Assembly (NCBI GenBank): GCA_013204195.1
Contig: JABMOJ010000520.1
Location: forward strand, 1-10,216
Length of the DNA: 10,216 nucleotides
Source: SAR86 cluster bacterium
Lineage (GTDB): Bacteria; Pseudomonadota; Gammaproteobacteria; Pseudomonadales; Azotimanducaceae
Direction: 5' to 3'
Shown here one piece after another: positions 1 to 8,293 of the stretch; the first letter of the stretch is position 1, and each line of letters begins with the position of its first letter. The position numbers and the translations under genes were made by a program. Below the pieces are notes generated by a model that was not told the origin of the DNA, did no database searches, and was given only the letters and a program-made list of their open reading frames with translations.

Positions 1-1505
1 ATTTAATTGTCACCGGCGAGCGGGTCACTGGAGTAGTAACGAGTACCGGCTTGCGTTTCTTGGCCGATGCCGTGGTCTTGACGGTAGGGACGTTTCTCGG
101 CGGAATTATCCACGTGGGCATGCAAAAACAGGCGGGCGGTCGTGCCGGTGATGCGCCTTCAAACAGGCTCGCTGAACGGCTGCGAGAATTGCCCTTCAGT
201 GTTGGTCGTTTAAAAACCGGGACGCCGCCACGCATCGATGGTAAATCCGTCAACTATGCTGGACTCGAGATTCAGCCCGGCGATACACCTCGGCCGGTCA
301 TGTCCTATATGGGTTCCACGGCAGACCACCCCGCCCAGATGAATTGTTATATCACACATACTAGCGCGCGAACCCACGACATCATTCGTGGTGGTCTGGA
401 TCGTTCACCGCTATTTACCGGAGAAATTGATGGCATCGGTCCGCGCTACTGCCCCTCTATCGAGGACAAGGTGGTGCGTTTTGCGGATAAAGATTCTCAT
501 CAGATATTTATCGAGCCCGAGGGGCTCAATACCCATGAATTGTATCCGAACGGCATATCGACGAGCCTTCCCTTCGATGTTCAGATGGCGCTGGTACGCA
601 GCATTAAAGGTTTCGAGAATGCCCATATCACTCGGCCTGGCTACGCCATTGAATATGACTTTTTCGAGCCTCGAGAGCTTAAATCGTCGTTGGAGACTCG
701 CCATTTAGGGGGGCTGTTTTTTGCGGGCCAGATTAATGGCACGACAGGTTATGAGGAAGCTGCGGCGCAGGGCCTGATTGCCGGCATTAATGCGGCGAAC
801 CTCAGTCTCGAGCACGCGCCCTACTGTCCTGCTCGAAATGAGGCCTATATCGGTGTTCTGATTGACGATTTGATCACTATGGGGACCAAAGAGCCCTATC
901 GAATGTTTACCTCCAGGGCAGAGTACCGGTTGATTTTGCGGCAGGACAATGCGGATCGACGACTCACAGCCACTGGAAGAGCGCTAGGGTTGGTATCTGA
1001 GCCGCGCTGGCAGCGCTACCTGGAGAAGGTCGAAGCCATTGAGAGCAGAAAGTTGCATCTGGATAAGCACTGGAGTCATCCTGGTGACGAAGCCATGGAG
1101 ACCCTGCTGGGTCAGGCCTTGACTCGAGAATATAAGCTTTCTGATTTAGTGAAACGGCCCAACGTACAGATCGATGGCTTGCTTCAAGCTGTCGGTCTGG
1201 ATTGGCCCGACGCCGAAATTAATGATCAGATCGAAATCGATTTGAAATATGCCGGCTATATCGATCGTCAACAGGAAGAGATTAATCGCGTCCTGACACA
1301 ACATTCCGTCATCATTCCCGAGCGGTTCAGCTACACGGGCATCAGTGGCCTGTCGAATGAAGTTCGGCAGAAGCTGGAACAGGTGCGACCCGCGACGATC
1401 GGTCAGGCAACGCGTATTTCGGGGGTGACACCCGCGGCCATTTCACTCTTACTGGTGTTTCTGAAGAAAGACCGGCATACCCATGATGACCAAAAATCCG
1501 CATGA
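1..1505 (+). CDS. mnmG: tRNA uridine-5-carboxymethylaminomethyl modification enzyme MnmG (GidA), 5'-truncated by the window edge
   Basis: MnmG, with MnmE, installs the (carboxymethyl)aminomethyl group at C5 of the wobble uridine in certain tRNAs, using FAD, NADH and methylene-tetrahydrofolate in the cytoplasm. The reading frame is open from base 3 to the TGA at 1503-1505, about 500 codons. The N-terminal ~127 residues, including the FAD-binding GxGxxG fold and the first catalytic cysteine, lie before the window. The first internal start-like codon (TTG at 51) is therefore not the true start. Visible family hallmarks are [34 protein letters not shown] (its cysteine codon at 450-452 matches E. 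coli Cys277), [29 protein letters not shown], the [12 protein letters not shown] block and the C-terminal SGLSNEV...[11 protein letters not shown] tRNA/MnmE-binding region. The stop overlaps the rsmG start by 4 nt. The visible part is intact. In relatives mnmE and the origin region lie upstream. Confidence 0.98.
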   Translation, partial: LIVTGERVTGVVTSTGLRFLADAVVLTVGTFLGGIIHVGMQKQAGGRAGDAPSNRLAERLRELPFSVGRLKTGTPPRIDGKSVNYAGLEIQPGDTPRPVMSYMGSTADHPAQMNCYITHTSARTHDIIRGGLDRSPLFTGEIDGIGPRYCPSIEDKVVRFADKDSHQIFIEPEGLNTHELYPNGISTSLPFDVQMALVRSIKGFENAHITRPGYAIEYDFFEPRELKSSLETRHLGGLFFAGQINGTTGYEEAAAQGLIAGINAANLSLEHAPYCPARNEAYIGVLIDDLITMGTKEPYRMFTSRAEYRLILRQDNADRRLTATGRALGLVSEPRWQRYLEKVEAIESRKLHLDKHWSHPGDEAMETLLGQALTREYKLSDLVKRPNVQIDGLLQAVGLDWPDAEINDQIEIDLKYAGYIDRQQEEINRVLTQHSVIIPERFSYTGISGLSNEVRQKLEQVRPATIGQATRISGVTPAAISLLLVFLKKDRHTHDDQKSA

Positions 1506-2146
1506 CCAACAACTCGGCTTTACTCAGCTCAATCGAATGGGGTATTAACCAGCTGGGTCTCGAGGACCATAGTGGGCTGGGCACGCAGCTAGAGCGATTT
1601 CTTCAGGGGCTAGTCAAATGGAATAAAGCCTACAACCTGACCTCCATACGAGATCCTCAGCAGATGGTATCGTTGCATCTCATGGACTCGCTAGCGGTTG
1701 TGCCCTATATCTTTGGAGGGCCCGTGCTTGATGTAGGCAGTGGTGCAGGTTTTCCAGGTATTCCCTTGGCGCTGTGTTATCCGCAGACCCAGTTTGTATT
1801 ACTCGACAGCAATGGCAAGAAAACACGTTTCCTGCAGCAGATGAAAATCGAACTCGGTCTGTCGAATGTGTCGATTGTTCAAGCCCGAGTAGAAGATTAT
1901 GAAGGCGCGTTTGAGCAGGTAATCTGCCGGGCGTTTGCCAGTTTGGCAAACATAGTGACGACGACACAGCACTTGGTTGCCGAGGGTGGTAGTCTGTTAG
2001 CAATGAAAGGTAAGCTGGAGGACGAGAACTTGGCGGCAACAGCGTTACAGCTCGCGGCGGTTCATTCCTTGGAAGTACCTGGCATTGAAGCTGAGCGCCA
2101 TCTCTATGTGCTGCGCCGGCCTACTCACCATCAAAAGGACGATTGA
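1502..2146 (+). CDS. rsmG: 16S rRNA (guanine527-N7)-methyltransferase RsmG (GidB)
   Basis: RsmG is a cytoplasmic SAM-dependent enzyme that methylates N7 of G527 in the 530 loop of 16S rRNA; in several bacteria its loss gives low-level streptomycin resistance. The product has 214 residues, close to the 207 of E. coli. The family block [25 protein letters not shown] is at residues 40-64. The SAM-binding motif [17 protein letters not shown], is at about 75-90. The acidic [12 protein letters not shown] strand follows at 100-111, and ICRAFASL at 141-148 matches the usual (V/I)xSRAFA(S/P)L. The ATG sits in an ATGA overlap with the mnmG stop and has no convincing Shine-Dalgarno sequence, so translation is probably coupled to mnmG. 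The last codons are rich in His and Lys and poorly conserved. Confidence 0.97.
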   Translation: MTNNSALLSSIEWGINQLGLEDHSGLGTQLERFLQGLVKWNKAYNLTSIRDPQQMVSLHLMDSLAVVPYIFGGPVLDVGSGAGFPGIPLALCYPQTQFVLLDSNGKKTRFLQQMKIELGLSNVSIVQARVEDYEGAFEQVICRAFASLANIVTTTQHLVAEGGSLLAMKGKLEDENLAATALQLAAVHSLEVPGIEAERHLYVLRRPTHHQKDD

Positions 2147-2149
2147 GTC

Positions 2150-2971
2150 GTGGCGATAGTCTTAGCAGTAACCAATCAGAAAGGCGGCGTTGGCAAGACG
2201 ACCACCAGCGTAAATCTCGCCGCGTCCCTTGCGGCCATCAAGCGTCGGATCCTGTTGATTGACCTAGACCCTCAAGGCAACGCGACTATGGGCAGCGGGG
2301 TTAACAAAAGCGAACTGGAGGCCTCGATCTATGAGGTGCTAGTGGACGGTACCAGTATCAGCGAGGCACGGATCACCTCTGAATCTTCTGGTTATGATGT
2401 GGTAGGTTCAAACGTTGAGCTCACAGGCGCTGAGGTTGAGCTGTTGGCGCTTGATCGACGCGAGTATCGCCTGTCTGAAGCCCTCGCATTGGTCAGCGAC
2501 GATTATGACTTTGTTGTCATTGATTGTCCGCCCAGTCTGAGCCTGTTGACGATTAATGGTCTGGTGGCGGCAGATGCGGTGATCATTCCCATGCAATGTG
2601 AGTATTATGCGCTAGAGGGCTTGTCGGCTCTAGTATCCACGATCAGTAGAATCACGGCACATCTCAACCCTGACCTGGCGATCGAAGGCATCCTGCGCAC
2701 CATGTATGATCCTCGCAACAGTTTGACCCGAGATGTGTCGCAGCAGTTGTTAGATCACTTTGGGGATAAGGTCTATCGGACCGTGATTCCCCGTAATGTT
2801 CGTCTCGCAGAGGCGCCAAGTTACGGGTTGCCGGTTTTGTACTACGACAAGCAATCCCGCGGTGCCAAAGCCTATCTGGCACTGGCGAGCGAGCTTGCAC
2901 GTCGTTACGAGCCGCAGCCCCGAATTAAGCTGACGACCAGTCGGCAGTCAGGAGATGAGCATGGTAGCTAG
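2150..2971 (+). CDS. parA: Chromosome-partitioning ATPase ParA (Soj family)
   Basis: ParA is a deviant-Walker ATPase that forms ATP-bound dimers on the nucleoid. ParB-parS complexes stimulate its ATPase, which drives segregation of origins. The product has 273 residues. The deviant Walker A KGGVGKTT is at residues 11-18, with signature Lys11 and P-loop Lys16. LLIDLDPQGNAT (A' motif) is at 35-46, Walker B FVVIDCPPSLSLL at 121-133, and the conserved IPRNVRLAEAPSYGLPV at 213-229. There is no N-terminal helix-turn-helix extension, so it is the short chromosomal type and not a plasmid type Ia ParA. The start is GTG at 2150, 3 nt after the rsmG stop, with AAAAGGA at 2133-2139 as ribosome-binding site. 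The last 15 or so residues are a polar tail. The gene overlaps parB by 11 nt. Confidence 0.97.
   Translation: MAIVLAVTNQKGGVGKTTTSVNLAASLAAIKRRILLIDLDPQGNATMGSGVNKSELEASIYEVLVDGTSISEARITSESSGYDVVGSNVELTGAEVELLALDRREYRLSEALALVSDDYDFVVIDCPPSLSLLTINGLVAADAVIIPMQCEYYALEGLSALVSTISRITAHLNPDLAIEGILRTMYDPRNSLTRDVSQQLLDHFGDKVYRTVIPRNVRLAEAPSYGLPVLYYDKQSRGAKAYLALASELARRYEPQPRIKLTTSRQSGDEHGS
2950..2954 (+). promoter_or_regulatory. Ribosome-binding site that decides the parB start
   Basis: AGGAG lies within the end of parA. Two in-frame ATGs follow, at 2955 and 2961. The first directly abuts the AGGAG (0-nt spacing), while the second is 6 nt away, the usual optimum. The protein from 2961 also begins MVARKRGLGRGLDALL, matching the usual ParB N-terminus. 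The site is read by ribosomes while parA is still being translated, which suggests coupling. Confidence 0.75.
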
Positions 2972-3836
2972 GAAACGGGGGCTTGGACGCGGCCTGGACG
3001 CCCTGCTGGGCGCACAGAACAAATCGCCTGTTGGTGAGCCAATCGATATTGGCCAGCGCTTGGATGAGATCCCTGTGGAATGGATTCGACCGGGTAAATA
3101 TCAGCCTCGAAAGATTATGGACGAGGAGGCGCTGCAGGAGTTGGCGGCCTCCATCAAGGCTCAGGGGCTGATGCAGCCCATCGTACTGCGCTCGGTGGGT
3201 GTTGAACGCTATGAAATCATTGCCGGCGAACGCCGTTGGCGGGCAGCTCAGTTAGCCGGGATGGACAAAATTCCCGCAGTCATCCGCGAAGTCAATGACG
3301 AGGCGGCGGTCGCGATGTCGCTGATTGAGAATATTCAACGCGAAGATTTGAATCCCATGGAAGAGGCGCTCGCTTTGCAACGCCTGGTGGATGAGTTTGA
3401 ATTAACCCACCAACAGGTTGCCGATGCCGTAGGGAAAAGCCGAACCGCCGTGACCAATTATCTTCGGTTGAGCCATTTGGGCGGTGAGGTGGCACAAATG
3501 CTCGGCAATGGCGATATTGAAATGGGCCATGCGCGAGCATTACTGACGCTTTCTACAGATCTTCAGGTTCGTGCGGCGCGGGAAATTGTTGCACAACATT
3601 TGAATGTGAGGCAGGCAGAAGCTCTGGTTCGACAGTTGTTAGCTGGCCCGAAGACCGACAAGACGGCGGTTCGAACTGATACCGATACTAAACAGCTGGA
3701 AAACCGTCTGACCAACAAGCTGGGCCAGCCCGTCAATATCCAACATTCGGCCAAGGGCAAGGGCAAACTAGTGATCAAGTACAATAGTCTAGATGAGCTC
3801 GATGGTATTCTTAGTCGCTTTGGAGAGCTTGAATAA
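2961..3836 (+). CDS. parB: Chromosome-partitioning protein ParB (Spo0J family CTPase, parS-binding)
   Basis: ParB binds parS near the origin, loads as a CTP-dependent sliding clamp, spreads, recruits SMC and stimulates ParA. The product has 291 residues from the ATG at 2961; an ATG at 2955 is possible but has no room for its ribosome-binding site. RGLGRGLDALL at residues 6-16 is the N-terminal ParA-activating segment. The ParB/Srx CTP-binding domain spans about 36-130, with GERRWRA at 89-95 and ENIQREDLNP at 123-132. The parS-recognising helix-turn-helix (LTHQQVADAVGKSRTAVTNYLRL) is at about 148-170. A basic/polar linker of about 230-245 leads to a C-terminal dimerisation domain (LENRL.....VNI...KGKGKLVIKYNSLDELDGIL). 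It is complete, with all the motifs expected for an active CTPase. It is last in the mnmG-rsmG-parAB group. Confidence 0.97.
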   Translation: MVARKRGLGRGLDALLGAQNKSPVGEPIDIGQRLDEIPVEWIRPGKYQPRKIMDEEALQELAASIKAQGLMQPIVLRSVGVERYEIIAGERRWRAAQLAGMDKIPAVIREVNDEAAVAMSLIENIQREDLNPMEEALALQRLVDEFELTHQQVADAVGKSRTAVTNYLRLSHLGGEVAQMLGNGDIEMGHARALLTLSTDLQVRAAREIVAQHLNVRQAEALVRQLLAGPKTDKTAVRTDTDTKQLENRLTNKLGQPVNIQHSAKGKGKLVIKYNSLDELDGILSRFGELE

Positions 3837-3840
3837 GGCA

Positions 3841-3889
3841 GTTTAAGGCGGCTCGAATAGGCCCCACGGCCAAAAAACTCGTCTTAAAC
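3841..3889 (+). repeat. Interrupted inverted repeat in the parB 3' region (possible mRNA 3'-end structure)
   Basis: GTTTAAG at 3841-3847 is exactly complementary to CTTAAAC at 3883-3889. Continuing inward gives G-U, C-G, G-C and G-U pairs, so about 11 pairs can form. The loop holds a second small hairpin, GGCC-CCAC-GGCC (3860-3871). It begins 4 nt after the parB stop. There is no T-tract directly after the stem; the next T-run is at 3902-3906. It is therefore not a standard intrinsic terminator, but could protect or end the parB transcript. Confidence 0.4.
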
Positions 3890-3920
3890 CTAAAAAATCG
3901 GTTTTTCCGGTGATCGAACG

Positions 3921-3949
3921 TTGAATGGTCACGGCTATATCTCTATACT
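3921..3949 (+). promoter_or_regulatory. Predicted sigma70 promoter of the atp operon
   Basis: A -35-like TTGAAT (3921-3926) and a -10-like TATACT (3944-3949) are separated by exactly 17 nt; they match consensus at 4 of 6 and 5 of 6 positions. Transcription would start near 3955-3957, giving a leader of about 48 nt before the atpI ATG at 4004. It sits in the only large intergenic gap of the window, at the place expected for the main atp promoter. I see no obvious operator. Confidence 0.7.
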
Positions 3950-4003
3950 CTGCCTCCGCAATACATAGGGCGCTTTGTACAAGAGCCTCGGAGCCTACGC
4001 GGT

Positions 4004-4402
4004 ATGAAGATTGGACATCCAATGAGTCTAATTGGGCGTAACCCCGTATATAGAATTGTGATCGCGCAACTACTGGTAACGTTGCTGTTGGCCCTGGTGG
4101 GCTTGGTGATTGATTGGGTCTACGCTTACTCAATGGCCCTTGGTGGGCTGGTCAGCGCCCTCCCCAGTAGCTTTATGGCATGGCGCTTGAATCGACAGGA
4201 AATTAATCCTGCGCTAGCATTCAAAACCATGGTGGTTGGTGAAGTAGGGAAATTAGTACTCACGGCGCTGATGTTTGCTGCCGTGTTTGGTTGGGTTAAG
4301 CCGCTGAACATTCCGGTGTTTTTTGCGGCATTGGTTCTGGCTATGATGCTGAATGTGATCGTCCCGTTGGTCGATCGCCAGCCCCATAACCAGCAGACTT
4401 AA
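4004..4402 (+). CDS. atpI: ATP synthase assembly protein I (AtpI)
   Basis: AtpI is a small inner-membrane protein that assists c-ring and Fo assembly; it is not part of the finished enzyme and is only mildly required in E. coli. The product has 132 residues, near the usual 125-130. Four hydrophobic segments are visible, at about 17-36, 43-58, 83-97 and 102-121. The conserved GExxK element (VVGEVGKLVLTA) is at the start of the third. It is first in the atp operon, the normal position. The start is uncertain. ATG 4004 has GGAG 10 nt upstream (3990-3993). An in-frame ATG at 4022 (MSLIGRNP...) has GGA 6 nt upstream and aligns better with the E. coli N-terminus. AtpI diverges quickly, so the identity rests on topology, the GExxK element and position. 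Confidence 0.9.
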   Translation: MKIGHPMSLIGRNPVYRIVIAQLLVTLLLALVGLVIDWVYAYSMALGGLVSALPSSFMAWRLNRQEINPALAFKTMVVGEVGKLVLTALMFAAVFGWVKPLNIPVFFAALVLAMMLNVIVPLVDRQPHNQQT

Positions 4403-4416
4403 TAGATTTTTGCTGA

Positions 4417-5262
<846 letters not shown>

Positions 5263-5287
5263 TTTAGAAGAAGCTGTAAAAACTATC

Positions 5288-5317
5288 ACTTTATTTATTT
5301 TTTGAGCACAGCAGGAG
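5288..5317 (+). promoter_or_regulatory. atpE translation initiation region: A/U-rich element plus strong Shine-Dalgarno
   Basis: The 61-nt gap before atpE contains an A/U-rich stretch (ACTTTATTTA at 5288-5297, continuing as T-runs to 5303) and then AGGAG at 5313-5317, 6 nt from the ATG. In E. coli an A/U-rich segment just upstream of the atpE Shine-Dalgarno acts as a translational enhancer that helps make the many c subunits per complex. The same role here is an inference from position and composition. Confidence 0.6.
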
Positions 5318-5320
5318 TAG

Positions 5321-5551
<231 letters not shown>

Positions 5552-5576
5552 AAGCACGGCATTCGCGAATCATTTC

Positions 5577-5604
5577 CCGAACTTTATTTGCCGAACTTTA
5601 TTTA
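5577..5604 (+). repeat. 14-nt tandem duplication in the atpF leader
   Basis: CCGAACTTTATTTG (5577-5590) is followed directly by CCGAACTTTATTTA (5591-5604), 13 of 14 bases identical. A decayed third partial unit, TCGAAATT (5605-5612), follows. The repeat lies in the 72-nt gap between atpE and atpF, ending 19 nt before the GTG start, and supplies most of the A/U-rich sequence upstream of the ribosome-binding site. Confidence 0.85.
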
Positions 5605-5613
5605 TCGAAATTC

Positions 5614-5620
5614 GAGGTGA
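5614..5620 (+). promoter_or_regulatory. Ribosome-binding site for the GTG start of atpF
   Basis: GAGGTGA is a 7-nt match to the complement of the 16S rRNA 3' end and lies 3 nt before the GTG at 5624. There is no in-frame ATG that would keep the conserved N-terminus, so this site supports the GTG start. Confidence 0.7.
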
Positions 5621-5623
5621 AGT

Positions 5624-6094
5624 GTGACTATTAATTTAACGATGCTAGGTCAGCTGATATCGTTCGTGATGTTTGTCTTGTTCTGCATGAAATTTGTTTG
5701 GCCACCACTGACGCAAGCCATGCGCGAACGTCAAAAGGCGCTAGCAGAAGGCTTGGAAAAAGCCGTCCTGGCAGAAAAACAACTTGAGCTGGCGAATGAT
5801 GCCGCGGCCGTAGAGTTAGATGCCGCTAAAAAGCAATCAGCAGAGTTGATTGCGCAAGCACGGCAGCGTGCCAATCAGATAGTCGAAGAAGCGAAGGGTC
5901 AGGCGACGGAAGAAGCCGATCGGATCAAACTCGGTGCTCAGTCTGAAATCGATCAGGAAGTGAATCGGGCGCGGGAATCTTTGCGTGCCAGGGTCAGTGA
6001 GCTGGCGATACAGGGCGCAGAACGGATTCTTGAGAGCAGCGTGGATCAAGCGCGCCATCAAGAGATGTTGAACAAGCTCGCGGCGCAATTGTAA
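5624..6094 (+). CDS. atpF: F1Fo ATP synthase subunit b (AtpF)
   Basis: Subunit b forms the dimeric peripheral stalk linking subunit a in the membrane to delta/alpha on F1. The product has 156 residues, exactly the E. coli length. A single N-terminal membrane helix (about 5-27) contains [21 protein letters not shown], very like E. coli [21 protein letters not shown]. A long charged Ala/Glu/Lys/Arg-rich coiled coil follows from about 33 to 140, including the tether, dimerisation and delta-binding parts. The C-terminus, [26 protein letters not shown], is the delta-contact region. The start is GTG with a strong ribosome-binding site. Only one b gene is present, as usual in gammaproteobacteria, rather than the b/b' pair of phototrophs. 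Confidence 0.97.
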   Translation: MTINLTMLGQLISFVMFVLFCMKFVWPPLTQAMRERQKALAEGLEKAVLAEKQLELANDAAAVELDAAKKQSAELIAQARQRANQIVEEAKGQATEEADRIKLGAQSEIDQEVNRARESLRARVSELAIQGAERILESSVDQARHQEMLNKLAAQL

Positions 6095-6106
6095 AGGCAA
6101 CTGGAA

Positions 6107-6649
6107 ATGGCTGAGTCAGAAAATACTACGATTGCTCGACCCTATGCCCGTGCTGCATTTTCGCAGGCGTTGGACGAAACTACTGGATTGGCCAACTGGT
6201 CCCGTATGTTGGCGGTACTGAGTGCAACAGTCGAAATGGCCCCAGTACGTAAAGCGTTGGATAACCCGCGTTTAACGACGGAACAAGAAGCCAGCTTGAT
6301 CATTGGTTTGTTGGGTGAAGAATTGTCTGACAAGGGTCAGAATTTCATCACGGTCTTGTCGACCTATGGTCGAATTGCCCTACTGCCGACGATCGCTGAA
6401 ATTTTTGAGCTGTTGAAAGCGAACCATGAGAAAACCATGGAGGTCACACTGACCAGTGCTTTCGAAGTCAGTGCCGAAGACAGTGAGAAACTATCAGAAG
6501 CATTAAAGAAGCGTTTACAGCGTGATGTTCATTTGTCTGCGACAGTCGACAAGGCACTGCTAGGCGGCGTGATCATAAGAACTGAAGATACAGTGATAGA
6601 TAATTCTGTTCGTGGCAAGCTCCAAAAGCTCGCTCAAGTACTGGGTTAA
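6107..6649 (+). CDS. atpH: F1Fo ATP synthase subunit delta (AtpH)
   Basis: Delta sits on top of F1 and joins the alpha3beta3 head to the b-subunit stalk (OSCP in mitochondria). The product has 180 residues (E. coli 177). The N-terminal six-helix domain begins with ARPYARAAF at about 10-18. The C-terminal signature includes VDKALLGGVIIRTEDTVIDNSVRGKLQKL, matching E. coli [29 protein letters not shown]. The ATG lies 12 nt after the atpF stop. AAGG at 6094-6097 and GGAA just before the ATG are weak ribosome-binding candidates, so coupling to atpF is plausible. Confidence 0.97.
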   Translation: MAESENTTIARPYARAAFSQALDETTGLANWSRMLAVLSATVEMAPVRKALDNPRLTTEQEASLIIGLLGEELSDKGQNFITVLSTYGRIALLPTIAEIFELLKANHEKTMEVTLTSAFEVSAEDSEKLSEALKKRLQRDVHLSATVDKALLGGVIIRTEDTVIDNSVRGKLQKLAQVLG

Positions 6650-6724
6650 CACCGGGTCGCAGGCGACACTGACAGAGATAGATATTAAACATAAACGATT
6701 TAACCTTTCCTTGGGGAACGGAGC

Positions 6725-8269
6725 ATGCAACAACTGAACCCGTCTGAAATCAGCGAGATCATCAAGCAACGCATTGAAAAGCTTGATATCTCTTCAGAAG
6801 CCCGGAACGAGGGCACCATCGTCAGCGTATCTGATGGTATTGTGCGAATTCATGGCCTTGCCGATGTCCAAAACGGCGAGATGATTGAATTTCCTGGTAA
6901 CCTTTTTGGTTTTGCCTTGAACCTCGAGCGCGACTCTGTTGGCGCCGTTGTCCTAGGTGATTACAAAACCTTGCGTGAGGGGCAAACCGCTAAATGCACA
7001 GGTCGTATTCTGGAAGTGCCCACAGGACCGGAACTATTAGGCCGTGTGGTTGACGCTCTGGGGAACCCCATTGATGGTAAAGGCGCTTTGAATGCCAAAA
7101 CCAGCTCTCCTGTTGAAAAGGTCGCGCCTGGTGTTATCGCCCGGCAGCACGTTGACCAGCCCGTACAAACCGGCCTTAAGTGTATCGATTCGATGATTCC
7201 TGTTGGACGTGGTCAGCGAGAGTTGATCATTGGTGACCGACAGACCGGTAAGACTGCCATCGCCATCGATGCGATCATCAATCAGAAAGACTCCGGTATT
7301 AAGTGCGTTTATGTCGCAATCGGCCAAAAATTCTCATCGGTTACCAACGTGGTTCGAACCCTTGAAGAACACGGCGCGATGGAAAACACCATTGTCGTGG
7401 TTGCTGGTGCAGCGGATCCTGCCCCTATGCAGTATATCGCTCCCTATTCGGGTTGTGCTATGGGTGAGTATTTCCGTGACATCGGTGAAGACGCACTGAT
7501 CATCTATGATGACTTAACCAAGCAGGCTTGGGCTTATCGTCAAATCTCCTTGTTACTGCGTCGACCACCAGGCCGTGAGGCTTACCCAGGTGACGTATTT
7601 TATCTCCACTCCCGGTTGTTGGAGCGTGCGGCTCGTGTCAACCCTGCTTATGTTGAAGCGCAAACGAATGGCGCTGTGAAGGGTAAAACGGGTTCTTTGA
7701 CCGCCCTACCCATCATTGAAACACAAGCTGGAGACGTATCAGCGTTCGTACCGACCAACGTAATTTCGATTACCGATGGACAGATCTTTCTTGAGAGCGA
7801 TAAGTTTAATGCTGGCGAACGTCCCGCAATGAACCCAGGTATTTCAGTATCCCGGGTTGGTGGTGATGCGCAGGTTAAGTTCATGTCAAAAATCTCTGGT
7901 GGTATCAAGCTAGCGTTGGCTCAGTATCGAGAGTTGGCAGCATTCTCCCAGTTCGCATCAGACCTTGATGATGCTACTCGACGTCAGCTTGAGCACGGTG
8001 AGCGAATCAATGAATTGATGAAGCAAAAGCAGTACGCACCCATGAACGTAGCTGAAATGGGCACGGTTTTATTTGCTGCCAACGAAGGTATGTTGCAAGA
8101 CATCGCGGTTTCCAAGGTTTTGGATTTTGAAGCTGCTTTGATCTCCTATATGAACGCCGAGCACGCCGCCTTCATGCAGGAAGTTAATGAGAAAGGTGCT
8201 TACACGCCTGAAGTGATCGATGCCATGCGTAAGGCGATCGAAACTTTTAAATCCACCCAGACCTGGTAA
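6725..8269 (+). CDS. atpA: F1Fo ATP synthase subunit alpha (AtpA)
   Basis: Alpha alternates with beta in the F1 head; its own nucleotide sites are non-catalytic, but it supplies the arginine finger to the catalytic site. The product has 514 residues (E. coli 513). The N-terminal segment (1-25) that contacts delta is followed by a beta-barrel (about 26-95). The Walker A motif GDRQTGKT is at 170-177 (Lys176, E. coli Lys175). The [12 protein letters not shown]alker B region is at about 257-268, the [27 protein letters not shown] block at 277-303, and the arginine finger Arg377 in [10 protein letters not shown] (E. coli Arg376). The C-terminal helical domain ends ...FKSTQTW, like E. coli FKATQSW. 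The ATG has GGGGA 7 nt upstream (6713-6717). No interruption is seen. Confidence 0.99.
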   Translation: MQQLNPSEISEIIKQRIEKLDISSEARNEGTIVSVSDGIVRIHGLADVQNGEMIEFPGNLFGFALNLERDSVGAVVLGDYKTLREGQTAKCTGRILEVPTGPELLGRVVDALGNPIDGKGALNAKTSSPVEKVAPGVIARQHVDQPVQTGLKCIDSMIPVGRGQRELIIGDRQTGKTAIAIDAIINQKDSGIKCVYVAIGQKFSSVTNVVRTLEEHGAMENTIVVVAGAADPAPMQYIAPYSGCAMGEYFRDIGEDALIIYDDLTKQAWAYRQISLLLRRPPGREAYPGDVFYLHSRLLERAARVNPAYVEAQTNGAVKGKTGSLTALPIIETQAGDVSAFVPTNVISITDGQIFLESDKFNAGERPAMNPGISVSRVGGDAQVKFMSKISGGIKLALAQYRELAAFSQFASDLDDATRRQLEHGERINELMKQKQYAPMNVAEMGTVLFAANEGMLQDIAVSKVLDFEAALISYMNAEHAAFMQEVNEKGAYTPEVIDAMRKAIETFKSTQTW

Positions 8270-8293
8270 AGGCTATAGCCGGACGAAAATGAT

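Noticed and set aside
311..326. Possible parS: GTTCCACG at 312-319
   Set aside because: Only the left half matches the TGTTCCACGTGGAACA-type site; about 10 of 16 positions agree overall and the sequence encodes MnmG residues.
388..708. Overlapping + and - open frames of about 100 codons inside mnmG
   Set aside because: The mnmG frame is highly conserved throughout this stretch; the other frames have no ribosome-binding site or motif.
1142..1157. GTGAAAC half-site in mnmG as a parS arm
   Set aside because: The left half that should precede it (TGTTTCAC) is absent; only about 8 of 16 positions match.
3860..3877. GGCC hairpin followed by six A residues as an intrinsic terminator
   Set aside because: A-run rather than T-run follows on the + strand, and on the - strand the T-run would precede the stem. 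There is also no minus-strand gene to terminate.
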